DNA of 59,658 nt from Flavobacteriaceae bacterium (GCA_947459635.1 CANHEA010000006.1:1-59658); one strand, 5' to 3'; numbered from the stretch's first letter, positions 17,773 to 26,723 are shown. The notes: a model not told the origin generated them from the sequence alone. Translations and numbers: made by a program.

Positions 17773-18378
17773 ATGAAAATGCAACAAACCAACAATCCTT
17801 ATCAACCTTTGAAACAGCGTCATTTTATTCTTCACAAGCCTTATGGTTATTTGAGTCAATTTAAATACGAATTGAAAAGAAACAAAAAGCTCCTTGGGGA
17901 ATTATTTGATTTTCCAACTGGTGTGATGGCAATCGGAAGGCTAGATGAAGATTCTGAAGGTTTGTTGTTCATTACCACAGATGGGAAAGTCAGTGATCAT
18001 ATCTGCAGTAGTAAAGTGTTTAAAGAATATCATGTGCAAGTAGATGGTATCATCACATCCGAAGCCATAACACAATTGTCAAATGGAGTCGAAATTGGTT
18101 TTGAAGGCACGAGATATGTGACCAAACCATGCCAAGCTTTTATTTTGGATCCCGTTCCTAATTTTGGTATTCGTGCTAAGAAAATTCGGGATGATCGCCA
18201 TGGACCAACAACATGGATTTCGATAACCATCAACGAGGGCAAATTTCGACAAGTACGAAAAATGACGGCTGCCGTTGGATTTCCCACGCTAAGGTTAGTG
18301 CGCGTGCGAATTGGCGATATAAAGTTGCATGATTTGCAAGCGGGTCAGGTGATAGAAGTGGCAGAATTCAAAATCTAA
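17773..18378 (+). CDS. rluE: Pseudouridine synthase, RluE-type (RsuA/RluB/E/F family)
   Basis: This 201-residue enzyme converts a uridine in 23S rRNA to pseudouridine; E. coli RluE acts on U2457. The catalytic block GRLDEDSEGLLFITTDG lies around residues 57-73, with Asp 59 or 60 as the nucleophile. It is preceded by the family motif LHKPYGYLSQF and followed by the C-terminal GKFRQVRKMTAAVGFPTLRLVRV. There is no N-terminal S4 domain, as in RluE. The start is either 17773 or the Met two codons later. trmL follows on the same strand 39 bases downstream, so two RNA-modification genes sit together. Confidence 0.88.
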   Translation: MKMQQTNNPYQPLKQRHFILHKPYGYLSQFKYELKRNKKLLGELFDFPTGVMAIGRLDEDSEGLLFITTDGKVSDHICSSKVFKEYHVQVDGIITSEAITQLSNGVEIGFEGTRYVTKPCQAFILDPVPNFGIRAKKIRDDRHGPTTWISITINEGKFRQVRKMTAAVGFPTLRLVRVRIGDIKLHDLQAGQVIEVAEFKI

Positions 18379-18417
18379 ATAACACACAGAATTTCATAAT
18401 CATCAAATCTAAAGTGC

Positions 18418-18867
18418 ATGCTAAATATCGTATTGGTAGAACCAGAAATCCCAAATAATACTGGAAATATTGGTCGACTTTGTGTCGGAACAGAAAGCCG
18501 TTTGCATCTCATCCATCCATTCGGATTCCAAATAACCGATAAAAATCTTAAGCGTTCCGGCCTAGACTATTGGGTGCATCTAGATTGGAAAGAATATCAA
18601 AACATCGAGGAGTGGATCGCTGCAATTCCTGATTCTTCTAGAGTTTTTTTAATGAGTTCTCATGCTACAAAATCCTATTTGGACAATGCATTTCAAGACG
18701 GAGATTGGCTGGTTTTTGGAAAAGAAAGCGTCGGTTTGAGCGCTGAAGTTTTAGCAAAATTTGAAAATCACTTAAAAATCCCCATTTCACCCTTGGTCCG
18801 TAGTTACAATCTTGCCAACTCTTGTGCTTTCGTAATCGGCGAAGCGAAAAGGCAAATAACATTGTGA
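18418..18867 (+). CDS. trmL: tRNA (cytidine/uridine-34-2'-O)-methyltransferase TrmL
   Basis: This 149-residue SPOUT enzyme methylates the 2'-O of the wobble base of certain leucine tRNAs using S-adenosylmethionine. The knot motifs are all visible: LVEPEIPNNTGNIGRLC at the N-terminus, VFGKESVGLS in the middle, and IPISPLVRSYNLANSCAF near the end. The length is normal for the minimal TrmL family. It lies downstream of the pseudouridine synthase gene and is probably on the same transcript. Confidence 0.94.
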   Translation: MLNIVLVEPEIPNNTGNIGRLCVGTESRLHLIHPFGFQITDKNLKRSGLDYWVHLDWKEYQNIEEWIAAIPDSSRVFLMSSHATKSYLDNAFQDGDWLVFGKESVGLSAEVLAKFENHLKIPISPLVRSYNLANSCAFVIGEAKRQITL

Positions 18868-18874
18868 TTTTTTT

Positions 18875-18882
18875 TATATTTG
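18875..18882 (+). promoter_or_regulatory. -7 box for the large methyltransferase gene
   Basis: TATATTTG matches TAnnTTTG 26 bases before the start codon at 18909. It suggests that the methyltransferase is transcribed separately from trmL. Confidence 0.45.
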
Positions 18883-18908
18883 AAGGAATGTAATCAAATA
18901 CAAACCAG

Positions 18909-20519
18909 ATGATAGCCAATAAAAATGACCTCCGTAGCACGATATTTAGACACCTTGATGGATTAGCTACAGCGCCAGTAGCAGCAGCTTTGCGCAAGAA
19001 GGATGTGCTTCGTTTTTTGTTGGAATCAAAATCGGTAAGTCTAGATGATTTGGCAAACCAATTTAAAGCCAATAAAGGTTATTTAAATGTTGCTTTGCGT
19101 GTACTAGGTTCGCAAGGCTTTTTGGATTATGAAGTGCAAGAAAGTGGCGATGTTATTATAAAATGCAATGCCAAAACTGAAGTCGCATTTTCGTTGTTTC
19201 CGCTGTATGATGATGTCGTCGAGTTACTTCATTTTTCGACTCAATTTCATCCGCGGCTTTTTGAAGAAGAGCCTTTTCACAAACTGAACGCCATTTTTGA
19301 GAAATATAAAGTAAATTACGGAATTACGTTTTCAGAAGATCAAAGTATCAGCGAAATTCAGCATCAAATACTCAAACATATTGAAGGTTATTTAGTTGGT
19401 CCAACCATAGTTCGTTTGGGAATGAACGGCATGTTTCACAAGTATTTTATGGAACTTTCTTTTCGACCAGAGGAATTTCATAAGTCGCCTGAGTTGTTTA
19501 TCAAAATTCTAAACTTTCTAACTTATTTGGGATGGTTTAAGGAGAAAAACGGGAATTATCAATTCACCGAGACGGGATTGTTTTTTGCAAAAAGAGCTGC
19601 GTCTTATGGCGTTACTGTTTCGTATTTGCCCACATTTGCTAAAATTGAAGAGTTGATTTTTGGTAATCCATCGATTCTTAGAATGCAGCCCGATGGTTCA
19701 GACGAAATACACGTTGATCGTGAAATGAATGTATGGGGAAGTGGTGGTGCTCACGAAACTTACTTTAAAGTAGTTGATGAAATATTGATTCAAATGTTCA
19801 ATCTGCCGATTGAGCAACAACCCAAAGGAATTCTAGATATGGGTTGCGGAAATGGCGCGTTTTTGCAGCATATTTTTGAAGTAATCGACCGACAAACCCT
19901 ACGAGGTAAGATATTGGATGAATATCCGTTGTTCTTGGTTGGTGTTGATTATAACCAAGCAGCGTTGAAAGTGACGCGAGCCAACCTGATCAAAGCAGAT
20001 ATTTGGGCTAAAGTAATCTGGGGAGATATCGGACGTCCTGATGTGTTAGCGCAAGATTTGCGTGACAACTACGAGATTGCCTTAGAGGATTTGTTGAATG
20101 TTCGCACATTCTTAGACCACAATAGAATTTGGGAAAATCCGAAATATGAAAGCGAAGACAGAATTAGTACTTCTACTGGCGCATTTGCTCATAGAGGATT
20201 GAAAATTAATACAAAACAAGTAGAAGATAATCTCTTAGAACATTTGCTGAAGTGGTCGCCTTTCGTGAGCAAGTACGGTCTGTTGTTGATTGAATTACAT
20301 ACGATTGACCCCGCAATTGCTGCCCGAAATATTGGTAAAACCGCTGCGACTGCTTACGATGCCACCCATGGTTTTTCGGATCAATATATTGTAGAAATTG
20401 AAGTGTTTAATAAAATTGCTGCGGAAGCGGGTCTTTTTCCTGATCCAACTTATTTTAGGAAGTTTCCAGATTCGGAGATTGCTACGGTTAGCATTAATTT
20501 GCTCACAGGAAAATCTTAG
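18909..20519 (+). CDS. Large class I SAM-dependent methyltransferase with N-terminal helical/winged-helix region
   Basis: This is a 536-residue cytoplasmic protein. The first ~250 residues are helical with winged-helix-like stretches (KKDVLRFLLESKSVSLDDLA; then NFLTYLGWFKEKNGNYQFTE), a layout seen in O-methyltransferases that use this region for dimerisation and substrate binding. A Rossmann methyltransferase domain follows, with SAM motif I ILDMGCGNGAFL around residue 315 and an acidic position in VGVDYNQAALKV. The C-terminal part contains RTFLDHNRIWENP and LLLIELHTIDP. It vaguely recalls the AprA-type methyltransferases of polyketide pathways, but I am not certain of that. No biosynthetic neighbours are present. 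It converges with the B12 transporter operon, and the two reading frames overlap by four bases. Confidence 0.75.
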   Translation: MIANKNDLRSTIFRHLDGLATAPVAAALRKKDVLRFLLESKSVSLDDLANQFKANKGYLNVALRVLGSQGFLDYEVQESGDVIIKCNAKTEVAFSLFPLYDDVVELLHFSTQFHPRLFEEEPFHKLNAIFEKYKVNYGITFSEDQSISEIQHQILKHIEGYLVGPTIVRLGMNGMFHKYFMELSFRPEEFHKSPELFIKILNFLTYLGWFKEKNGNYQFTETGLFFAKRAASYGVTVSYLPTFAKIEELIFGNPSILRMQPDGSDEIHVDREMNVWGSGGAHETYFKVVDEILIQMFNLPIEQQPKGILDMGCGNGAFLQHIFEVIDRQTLRGKILDEYPLFLVGVDYNQAALKVTRANLIKADIWAKVIWGDIGRPDVLAQDLRDNYEIALEDLLNVRTFLDHNRIWENPKYESEDRISTSTGAFAHRGLKINTKQVEDNLLEHLLKWSPFVSKYGLLLIELHTIDPAIAARNIGKTAATAYDATHGFSDQYIVEIEVFNKIAAEAGLFPDPTYFRKFPDSEIATVSINLLTGKS

Positions 20520-21298
20520 GTAATTACAAATTTTCCTTTCTGAGCATCAAAGGAAATATTTTTGTATTCAAAAAGGAGGTTGAAAATCCCCATTTCAATT
20601 AAGTTGCATGGACTATCTTGTTGGCATTTTTTGTCAGTCATGACAATCATTTCGTCACTCAATTGAATGGCCATATCGATATCATGGGTGGAAAAAAGTA
20701 CGCACTTTTTTGTTTCTTGTGTGAGTTTTTTCAACAACTTAAAAAGAGCTACCTTATGTTGCAAATCCAAGTGGGTTGTCGGCTCATCCAATACAATTAG
20801 TGGCGTATCTTGGGCAAGCGCGCGAGCTATTAAAACGATTTGCAATTGACCATCACTGATTTCGTAGTGTTTTTTTTCTAGCAAAGCTCGAGTTTGTGTC
20901 AATTCGATAGCGTCGTTAATTTTGGATTTGTCTTCTGCTGATAATTTCCCTATCCAATTGGTATAAGGTTGTCTACCCAAAGCAATTAGTTCGTATACCG
21001 TTAGATTGCTCGGCGGCAGTTTCTCGGTTAGCACTAAACTCATTTCTTTTGCTAAATCCAGCGCATCATATTGATTTAAATTTTTTCCATTGAGAAAAAT
21101 ATTTCCGTTCAATGGATTTTGAATAGCCGTTAAGGTTCGCAGTAGCGTCGATTTTCCGACACCATTCGCTCCGACCATTGCGATTAATTTTCCGCTTTCT
21201 AAAGATAAGTGAATTGCAGTCGCCACTTGATTGACTACTTTCTGGTGTGTATATCCAATGCTAAGGTTTTCTGTTTTTAATACAATTTTGCTTTCCAT
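20516..21298 (-). CDS. btuD: ABC transporter ATP-binding protein, B12/siderophore type (BtuD-like)
   Basis: This is the 260-residue ATPase of an importer for vitamin B12 or a related chelate. It has a Walker A GANGVGKST, a Walker B LIVLDEPT and an H-loop FSTHDID. The ABC signature is atypical, ISDGQLQ instead of LSGGQ. The start at 21298 shares one base with the stop of the permease gene (TGATG), a classic coupled start. An in-frame ATG 12 codons upstream lies inside the permease gene and is less likely. The operon order is substrate-binding protein, permease, ATPase, all facing away from the riboswitch-controlled BtuB gene. B12 rather than heme or siderophore is inferred from that context. 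Confidence 0.87.
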   Translation of the reverse strand: MESKIVLKTENLSIGYTHQKVVNQVATAIHLSLESGKLIAMVGANGVGKSTLLRTLTAIQNPLNGNIFLNGKNLNQYDALDLAKEMSLVLTEKLPPSNLTVYELIALGRQPYTNWIGKLSAEDKSKINDAIELTQTRALLEKKHYEISDGQLQIVLIARALAQDTPLIVLDEPTTHLDLQHKVALFKLLKKLTQETKKCVLFSTHDIDMAIQLSDEMIVMTDKKCQQDSPCNLIEMGIFNLLFEYKNISFDAQKGKFVIT

Positions 21299-22329
21299 CA
21301 GTTCATCATTTTTCGTTTGCGAACCAACAACCACACTACAACTGGAGCGCCAATAATTGATGTTATGGCATTAATCGGAAGCGTAAAATCACCTCCCGGA
21401 ACTTGCGAAATCAGGTCGCACAGTAACATAAAACTTGAGCCTAAAAGAACCGTCGACCAAAATAGCACGCTGTGACTACTGGTTTGGAAAATCAATTTTG
21501 CCAAATGCGGAACAGCTAATCCAATAAAGGCAATTGGGCCTGCAAATGCAGTGATACTTCCTGCCAAAATACTCGTTGCGATGATAATGATAAGCCGTGA
21601 TCTTTTGAAGTTTAAGCCCAAACTCTTAGCGTAATTTTCTCCCAGTAATAAAGAATTCAATGACTTAATAGATAGCAGACTTAATAACATTCCTATCATG
21701 ACTGCAATGGCTAGAATTAAAATCGAGGTCCAGGTTAAATTGCCTAAATTTCCCATCGACCAAAATGTGAATTTTTGTAGCTGTTCGGCTGAACTAAAGT
21801 ATGAAAGTACACCGACAAACGCGTTGGTGAAACTGCCGAACATCAATCCGACAATTAGAATAGCCATGGTGTCTCTTAATCGTTTTGACACATACAATAC
21901 CGCCAATAGTACCACTGTGCTTCCCAAGCATGACGCCACTATGATTCCGCATGATGAAACGAAAAACGCACTCCAAAACGGCGAGATGAAGCTCGAGCCT
22001 AAAATTAGGAAAGCCACTGCCAAACTTGAACCGGAACTCAAACCAAGCACATAAGGACCAGCTAGTGGATTTCTAAAAAGGGTTTGCATCAGTAGTCCAC
22101 TAATAGACAGTCCGGTACCAACTAGAACGGAAGTGAATGCTTTTGGTAATCTGTAATTAATAATAATATAATCCCAAGTTGTTTTTGAAGCATTACCGCC
22201 TGTTAGCGTTTTACATACATCACTAAAAGGAATAGAAACTGAGCCAAAACTAATATCTAAAACAAATAATAGCATTGCAGTTAGAAAGAGCAATACGTAA
22301 AGCACCATATGTTTTGAAGTGGCTGTCAT
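21298..22329 (-). CDS. btuC: FecCD-type ABC permease (BtuC-like)
   Basis: This 343-residue inner-membrane permease has about ten hydrophobic helices. The family signatures GLSISGLLMQTLFRNPLAGPY and VLGLSSGSSLAVAF appear near residues 75-108, and the late GPIAFIGLAVPHLAKL motif appears near residue 270. This family forms the channel for B12, heme and ferric siderophores. Translation is coupled to the ATPase gene by a one-base overlap, and the gene begins directly after the stop of the binding-protein gene. Transport of B12 is inferred from the adjacent cobalamin riboswitch and receptor. Confidence 0.9.
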   Translation of the reverse strand: MTATSKHMVLYVLLFLTAMLLFVLDISFGSVSIPFSDVCKTLTGGNASKTTWDYIIINYRLPKAFTSVLVGTGLSISGLLMQTLFRNPLAGPYVLGLSSGSSLAVAFLILGSSFISPFWSAFFVSSCGIIVASCLGSTVVLLAVLYVSKRLRDTMAILIVGLMFGSFTNAFVGVLSYFSSAEQLQKFTFWSMGNLGNLTWTSILILAIAVMIGMLLSLLSIKSLNSLLLGENYAKSLGLNFKRSRLIIIIATSILAGSITAFAGPIAFIGLAVPHLAKLIFQTSSHSVLFWSTVLLGSSFMLLCDLISQVPGGDFTLPINAITSIIGAPVVVWLLVRKRKMMN

Positions 22330-23472
22330 TTACTGTAATTTTTCAAAAAAATACGTTTTGTAATCGGGTAGCAATTCAGGATGTAAGATTTTGATAAGGT
22401 CTTTTAATACTAAATCAGGACGATTTGGAGCCAATTCATAGTAAATCAAGCCGCCGGTTTTTCCTTTTTTCGTGCTGTAGGAATAGACATTTTTTTCTTG
22501 AAAGGCTTTGAAATGCGCGTAGTGCGGGTTGGCTTCCGACATCTCTTTTAATGAGGTAAATTGCCCCGGTCCAATCCAAAAATCGGCCTTTTCAGCTTTG
22601 CTAAAAACCGATTCAAAAGATAAGGAGAGACTGCCCGTTCCAGTTGTTCCTTTCCATAAATAGTTGGCATTGGCATCTTCCAAAAAAAGGGCACCCCAAC
22701 TATTTCCCTGCGGCATATACCATTGATTTTCAAAAACAGCGCCAGCAAAAACGGTTGGCTTTGTTGTCGCTTTTTGCGCTAAGGCCATTGTTTTTTTATA
22801 ATCTGATTCAATAGCAGAAAAAATCGAATCTGCTTTCTTATCCAAACCATATAATGCACCAAAAAATTTAATCCATTCTGCTTTTCCTAAGGGCGTTGCT
22901 TCGTTCCAATCGCCATTATAGATGATGTTTAGACCACTTTTTTGCAAGTTATCAAAAGTTGTATTGCTATTATTGATGCCGTGTGCGATAATGGCTGCAG
23001 GTTGCAAATCGATTAAGAGTTCTGTATTCATACTTTGTTCCGTGCCAACATCTCGAACCTTGCCAGAGTCAATTCGTTTGCGCACTTTTTCAGAGGAAAT
23101 ATAGTCAGTAGTTGGAAAACCAATCATTGTGTTTTCGACTCCCAGCATTTCTAATGATGGAATGTGCGTCGTTGAGGTAACCACAATCGATTGAAGCGGA
23201 ATGGCAATCACAGGATTTTCTTGCAAACTATCAGGAACAATTCCGTTTTTCTCTTTGAGAATATAGGTGTAATCTTTAGCCGCATTGGGCCATGGATTTT
23301 TGATTTTTAGAACAGAAAAACCATCGTAATTATAAAGTTCAAGTCCTTTGGCGTATTTAATTTGATTACTGCTTTTTAGATTTTTTTGTTTTGTCATTTC
23401 TGAATTCTCCTTACAACCAGATGCTAAAAGCAGCACTAGGATTGACGAGAAATAAAGAAAAACTGTTTTCAT
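22330..23472 (-). CDS. btuF: ABC transporter substrate-binding lipoprotein (BtuF-like)
   Basis: This is a 380-residue binding protein with lipoprotein signal MKTVFLYFSSILVLLLASGC. I chose the ATG at 23472 rather than one 16 codons upstream because it begins the lipoprotein signal, and the promoter at 23496-23528 overlaps the longer version. The fold is the two-lobe helical-backbone type, with PVIAIPLQSIVVTSTTHIPSL near the first lobe, the bridging LLIDLQPAAIIAHG region, and a late VYSYSTKKGKTGGLIYYELA block. It hands the substrate to the BtuCD-like complex. B12 specificity is inferred from the neighbours. Confidence 0.86.
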   Translation of the reverse strand: MKTVFLYFSSILVLLLASGCKENSEMTKQKNLKSSNQIKYAKGLELYNYDGFSVLKIKNPWPNAAKDYTYILKEKNGIVPDSLQENPVIAIPLQSIVVTSTTHIPSLEMLGVENTMIGFPTTDYISSEKVRKRIDSGKVRDVGTEQSMNTELLIDLQPAAIIAHGINNSNTTFDNLQKSGLNIIYNGDWNEATPLGKAEWIKFFGALYGLDKKADSIFSAIESDYKKTMALAQKATTKPTVFAGAVFENQWYMPQGNSWGALFLEDANANYLWKGTTGTGSLSLSFESVFSKAEKADFWIGPGQFTSLKEMSEANPHYAHFKAFQEKNVYSYSTKKGKTGGLIYYELAPNRPDLVLKDLIKILHPELLPDYKTYFFEKLQ

Positions 23473-23495
23473 CCGATGATTTTTTTCAAACGAGG

Positions 23496-23528
23496 CAAAG
23501 GTAGGAGTAATCCATTTCAAATATCAAA
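23496..23528 (-). promoter_or_regulatory. Promoter of the btuF-btuC-btuD operon
   Basis: On the minus strand a -33 TTTG (23525-23528) and a -7 TACCTTTG (23496-23503) are separated by 21 bases, close to the Bacteroidetes consensus TTTG-N(19-21)-TAnnTTTG. I see no riboswitch on this strand, so the ABC operon may not share the control of the receptor gene. Confidence 0.6.
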
Positions 23529-23556
23529 TTTTATTTTTTATTCATCAAGATAAAGT

Positions 23557-23564
23557 TATCTTTG
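23557..23564 (+). promoter_or_regulatory. -7 box upstream of the cobalamin riboswitch
   Basis: TATCTTTG matches TAnnTTTG and would start transcription near 23571, just before the riboswitch core. A T-rich stretch lies where the -33 element would be, without an exact TTTG. Confidence 0.55.
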
Positions 23565-23579
23565 CTCTCGAATTAAGGT

Positions 23580-23745
23580 TGTGATTTGAATATTTCAATT
23601 TACATTAAAAGGGAATTAGGTTCAAAACCTAAGCTGTTCCCGCAACTGTAAGCTATCAAGCTTGTTGTTAACTACAAAACCACTGTTCGCCAGCGCGAAT
23701 GGGAAGGTAAACAACAAGACGCAAGCCAGGAGACCTGCCTTTTTT
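23580..23745 (+). promoter_or_regulatory. Cobalamin riboswitch
   Basis: The conserved segments of the cobalamin aptamer occur in order: AAAAGGGAATTAGG (23607-23620), then GCTGTTCCCGCAACTGTAA (from 23633), CCACTG (23680), GGGAAGG (23701-23707), and the B12 box GCAAGCCAGGAGACCTGCC (23721-23739). The receptor start codon lies 47 bases after the B12 box. In Bacteroidetes such elements repress downstream outer-membrane B12 receptor genes when cobalamin is abundant. A T run (23740-23745) follows the box, but I do not see a full terminator stem, so translational control is the more likely mode. Confidence 0.93.
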
Positions 23746-23786
23746 CGTAACCAATATCGAATCTTCGGGAAAAAGATTCTGAAATT

Positions 23787-25616
23787 ATGACTGCGAAAAA
23801 GCTGTTTTTATGTTGGATTTTGTTGTTGTGCCAAGTAGTTTGCGCGCAAAACGACTCTATTGTGTCTTTGAAAGAAGTCGTTGTTTCGGATTTTCAATTG
23901 CAGCAGTTTTCCAATTCACTTGCCGTGCAAAAACTCAACGACTCCATTATAGCGCGAAATCAGTCGTCATTGACGAGTTTATTGCAATACAATTCCGTAC
24001 TTTTTTTTAAGCAATACGGTTTAGGAATGGTGTCTGCGCCTTCTTTCCGAGGAACGACCGCACAACAAACGGCGGTGATTTGGAACGGAATTAATATCAA
24101 TTCCCAACTCAATGGGCAAACCGATTTTAATACCATTACTACGAGGGATTTCGAAAATGTTACTGTTCGTGCAGGAGGTGGCAGCGCTATTTATGGTACA
24201 AGCGCAATTGGTGGCAGTATTCATTTGAATAATGAACTGGTGTTCGCAAAGCTATTCAACAATGCACTATCACTAAATTACGGTAGTTTTAACACCATTG
24301 ACGTCAATACTAAAACAGTGCTTTCTACCGAAAAGTATGCGCTGAATTTCAGTGTGTCGAGGAATAGCTCGGACAATGACTATGAATATTTGGGCACCAA
24401 TGGCAAGAAAAACGAGAATGGACAATTTTATAACACAAGTCTGAATGTTAGTGTCGGCTATCGCCTGAACAAGTACCATTTGGTGAAGTTCTATAGTCAG
24501 TTTTTTGATAGCCAGCGGCATTTTTCAGGAACGATCGCTTCATCTTCAAAAAGCAAGTATCAAGATTTTAATACGCGCAATTTAGTAGATTGGACCTACC
24601 TTAAAAACAGGTTGCGATCTTCACTTAAATTTGCGTTTCTCACTGAAAAATATCAATATTTTGAGAATTATCAAGTAGCTGGTTTTGAAAGTTCTAGAGC
24701 AGAAACATTTGTCGGAAAATATGATCTGAACTATAAAATCAATAAAAAATGGGAAACTAATATTCTGATTGATTATAGCGAAACCAAAGGCGTTGGTTCG
24801 AATATTGGTTCTAATATTCGTGGAACTGCAAGTGCGTCTGCTTTTATGAAGTACTATTTTCTAAAGCAACTTGGCATTGAATCGAGTTTGCGTCAGGAAT
24901 CAACTGCAGCATTTCAAAGTCCATTGCTGTATGCGATTGGAATAAACGCACCGTTGACAAGTCATTATCGCATCAAACTCAACCATTCTAAAAATTTTCG
25001 GATTCCCACATTTAATGATTTGTACTGGACCGTTGGCGGTAATCAAAACTTGAAACCCGAGCAATCTATTCAGACAGAACTTGGGCAGGAGCTTTGTTTT
25101 AAAGGATTTAGAATTGTTGCAACTGTATATCATAATAGCATTCGTGATTTGATACAGTGGAAACCTATTGATGGTATTTGGACACCAGAGAATATCGGAA
25201 AAGTTAAAAGTTACGGGGCAGAGTTTTTATTAGAGGCGGCAAAAAAGATAGGTCGTCACAATGTTAATTTGACGTCAACCTACGCGTATACGGTGTCAAC
25301 CAACGAAGACTTAAATACACAATTGACGTACGTGCCTTTTCATAAATATAACGCTACTTTAGGGTATTCGTTCAGAAGGATTAGTCTGAATTACCAGTAT
25401 CTTTTTAATGGTGCAGTTTATACATTAAACGATAATCATACAAGACTTAAGGAATATAAAGTCTCAAATGTTGGTATTTCCTGCAGTTTTGGGAAAGATC
25501 ATCTTAGTTCGTTCGGACTGCAAGCTTTAAACTGTTGGAACGAGCGCTACCAAAGCGTTCCAGGCAGACCATTACCTGGTAGAAACTTTCAAGTGAATTT
25601 AATTTTAAAATTTTAA
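23787..25616 (+). CDS. btuB: TonB-dependent outer-membrane receptor, BtuB-like
   Basis: This is a 609-residue receptor for vitamin B12 uptake across the outer membrane. The signal peptide ends near VVCAQ. A TonB-box-like SLKEVVVSD and a plug domain (FRGTTAQQTAVIWNGININ, VRAGGGSAIYGTSAIGGSIH) follow, then a 22-strand barrel ending in the typical terminal Phe (LILKF). The late NVGISCSFG and GLQALNCWNERY blocks fit the receptor family. The length matches small BtuB receptors without the extra carboxypeptidase-like N-terminal domain. It lies directly downstream of a cobalamin riboswitch and five bases before a BtuG-like lipoprotein gene. The B12 assignment rests on the riboswitch. Confidence 0.9.
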   Translation: MTAKKLFLCWILLLCQVVCAQNDSIVSLKEVVVSDFQLQQFSNSLAVQKLNDSIIARNQSSLTSLLQYNSVLFFKQYGLGMVSAPSFRGTTAQQTAVIWNGININSQLNGQTDFNTITTRDFENVTVRAGGGSAIYGTSAIGGSIHLNNELVFAKLFNNALSLNYGSFNTIDVNTKTVLSTEKYALNFSVSRNSSDNDYEYLGTNGKKNENGQFYNTSLNVSVGYRLNKYHLVKFYSQFFDSQRHFSGTIASSSKSKYQDFNTRNLVDWTYLKNRLRSSLKFAFLTEKYQYFENYQVAGFESSRAETFVGKYDLNYKINKKWETNILIDYSETKGVGSNIGSNIRGTASASAFMKYYFLKQLGIESSLRQESTAAFQSPLLYAIGINAPLTSHYRIKLNHSKNFRIPTFNDLYWTVGGNQNLKPEQSIQTELGQELCFKGFRIVATVYHNSIRDLIQWKPIDGIWTPENIGKVKSYGAEFLLEAAKKIGRHNVNLTSTYAYTVSTNEDLNTQLTYVPFHKYNATLGYSFRRISLNYQYLFNGAVYTLNDNHTRLKEYKVSNVGISCSFGKDHLSSFGLQALNCWNERYQSVPGRPLPGRNFQVNLILKF

Positions 25617-25621
25617 TAAAA

Positions 25622-26722
25622 ATGAAAACAAACAAATGGTTACAACTGGCATTTTTGATGATGGTGTTCTTAACTTCCTGTTCGAGTGAGGACACTACTC
25701 CAAGTCCATACGTTCCTCAAGGGGATTTTGATAGTGGTGTTTTGGTTTTGAATGAAGGAAATATGGGAAGTACGAACACAACTATCTCGTTTATTTCTTT
25801 TGATTTGAGTCGAACTCAAAACGACATATTTGGTGGAGTAAATAATGATATCTTAGGAGATACTGCCCAGAGTATCGGTTTTAACGGCAATTTGGCTTAT
25901 ATAGTGGTCAATGCATCTGATAAAATTATAGTTGCAAATCGGTATACAATGCTAAAGGTGGGTGAAATCAATGCAGGATTGAGCAAGCCAAGATATATCG
26001 CATTCGCCAATGGAAAAGGGTATGTAACGAATTGGGGAAGTCTAAGCGGGAATGGAACAGGAAGCATAAAAGTAATCGATCTTGGTTCGAACAATGTTAC
26101 AGCAACTATTGTCGTGAATGATAATCCAAACAAAATTATTGAACATGAAGGGAAATTATATGTTTCGCACAACAATTTGGGAGAAAAAGGGACGACCATA
26201 TCGGTTATTGATGCCGCAACAAATAGTTTGAGCACTTCCATTGAAGTAGGAGACTTGCCTGATACGATGAAAATTGAAGGCGATCATTTATGGGTGTCGT
26301 GTGTAGGTATTAACGATTATGCGGATCCAGGAAATAATACTTCAGGAAGAATAGTTGAAATTAATTTAGTTTCGAATGCTATCATTCAGTCATTTTTTCC
26401 GACAAGTAGTACGGCAAAAATTACTTTTATGGATTTGTATGGTGATCATTTATTCTACACAATCAATAAGGATGTTTATAAGATGTCGATAACTGCAACG
26501 GCTTTACCAACCGCACCGTCTTTTACTTCAGAAGCCGAAAATCCGTATGGTTTTGCTGTAAAGAACAACAAGATTTATTTAGGAGATACCAAGAATTATG
26601 TGGTTAATGGTGCGGTATACGTGTATTCCTCGGGGGAACAATTTGATCCCAATCCGATTGGAACGCTTTTGAAAACAGTAGAAGTTGGTGTCGGTCCCAA
26701 TGGTTTTTATTTTAATCAATAA
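25622..26722 (+). CDS. Surface beta-propeller lipoprotein, BtuG-like (YncE/DUF5074 type)
   Basis: This 366-residue lipoprotein has signal MKTNKWLQLAFLMMVFLTSC followed by an acidic linker. About seven repeats of propeller blades follow, of the form VLVLNEGN, AYIVVNASDKIIVANRYT, KGYVTNWG, VIDLGSNNVTATIVVND, KLYVSHNN and ISVIDAATNSLSTSIEVGD. The opening GVLVLNEGNMGSTNTTISF block is typical of the DUF5074/YncE group. In Bacteroides, BtuG is a propeller lipoprotein of this type that binds B12 on the cell surface and passes it to BtuB. Its position immediately after btuB on the riboswitch transcript makes the same role likely here. A bidirectional terminator follows. Confidence 0.8.
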   Translation: MKTNKWLQLAFLMMVFLTSCSSEDTTPSPYVPQGDFDSGVLVLNEGNMGSTNTTISFISFDLSRTQNDIFGGVNNDILGDTAQSIGFNGNLAYIVVNASDKIIVANRYTMLKVGEINAGLSKPRYIAFANGKGYVTNWGSLSGNGTGSIKVIDLGSNNVTATIVVNDNPNKIIEHEGKLYVSHNNLGEKGTTISVIDAATNSLSTSIEVGDLPDTMKIEGDHLWVSCVGINDYADPGNNTSGRIVEINLVSNAIIQSFFPTSSTAKITFMDLYGDHLFYTINKDVYKMSITATALPTAPSFTSEAENPYGFAVKNNKIYLGDTKNYVVNGAVYVYSSGEQFDPNPIGTLLKTVEVGVGPNGFYFNQ

Positions 26723-26723
26723 T

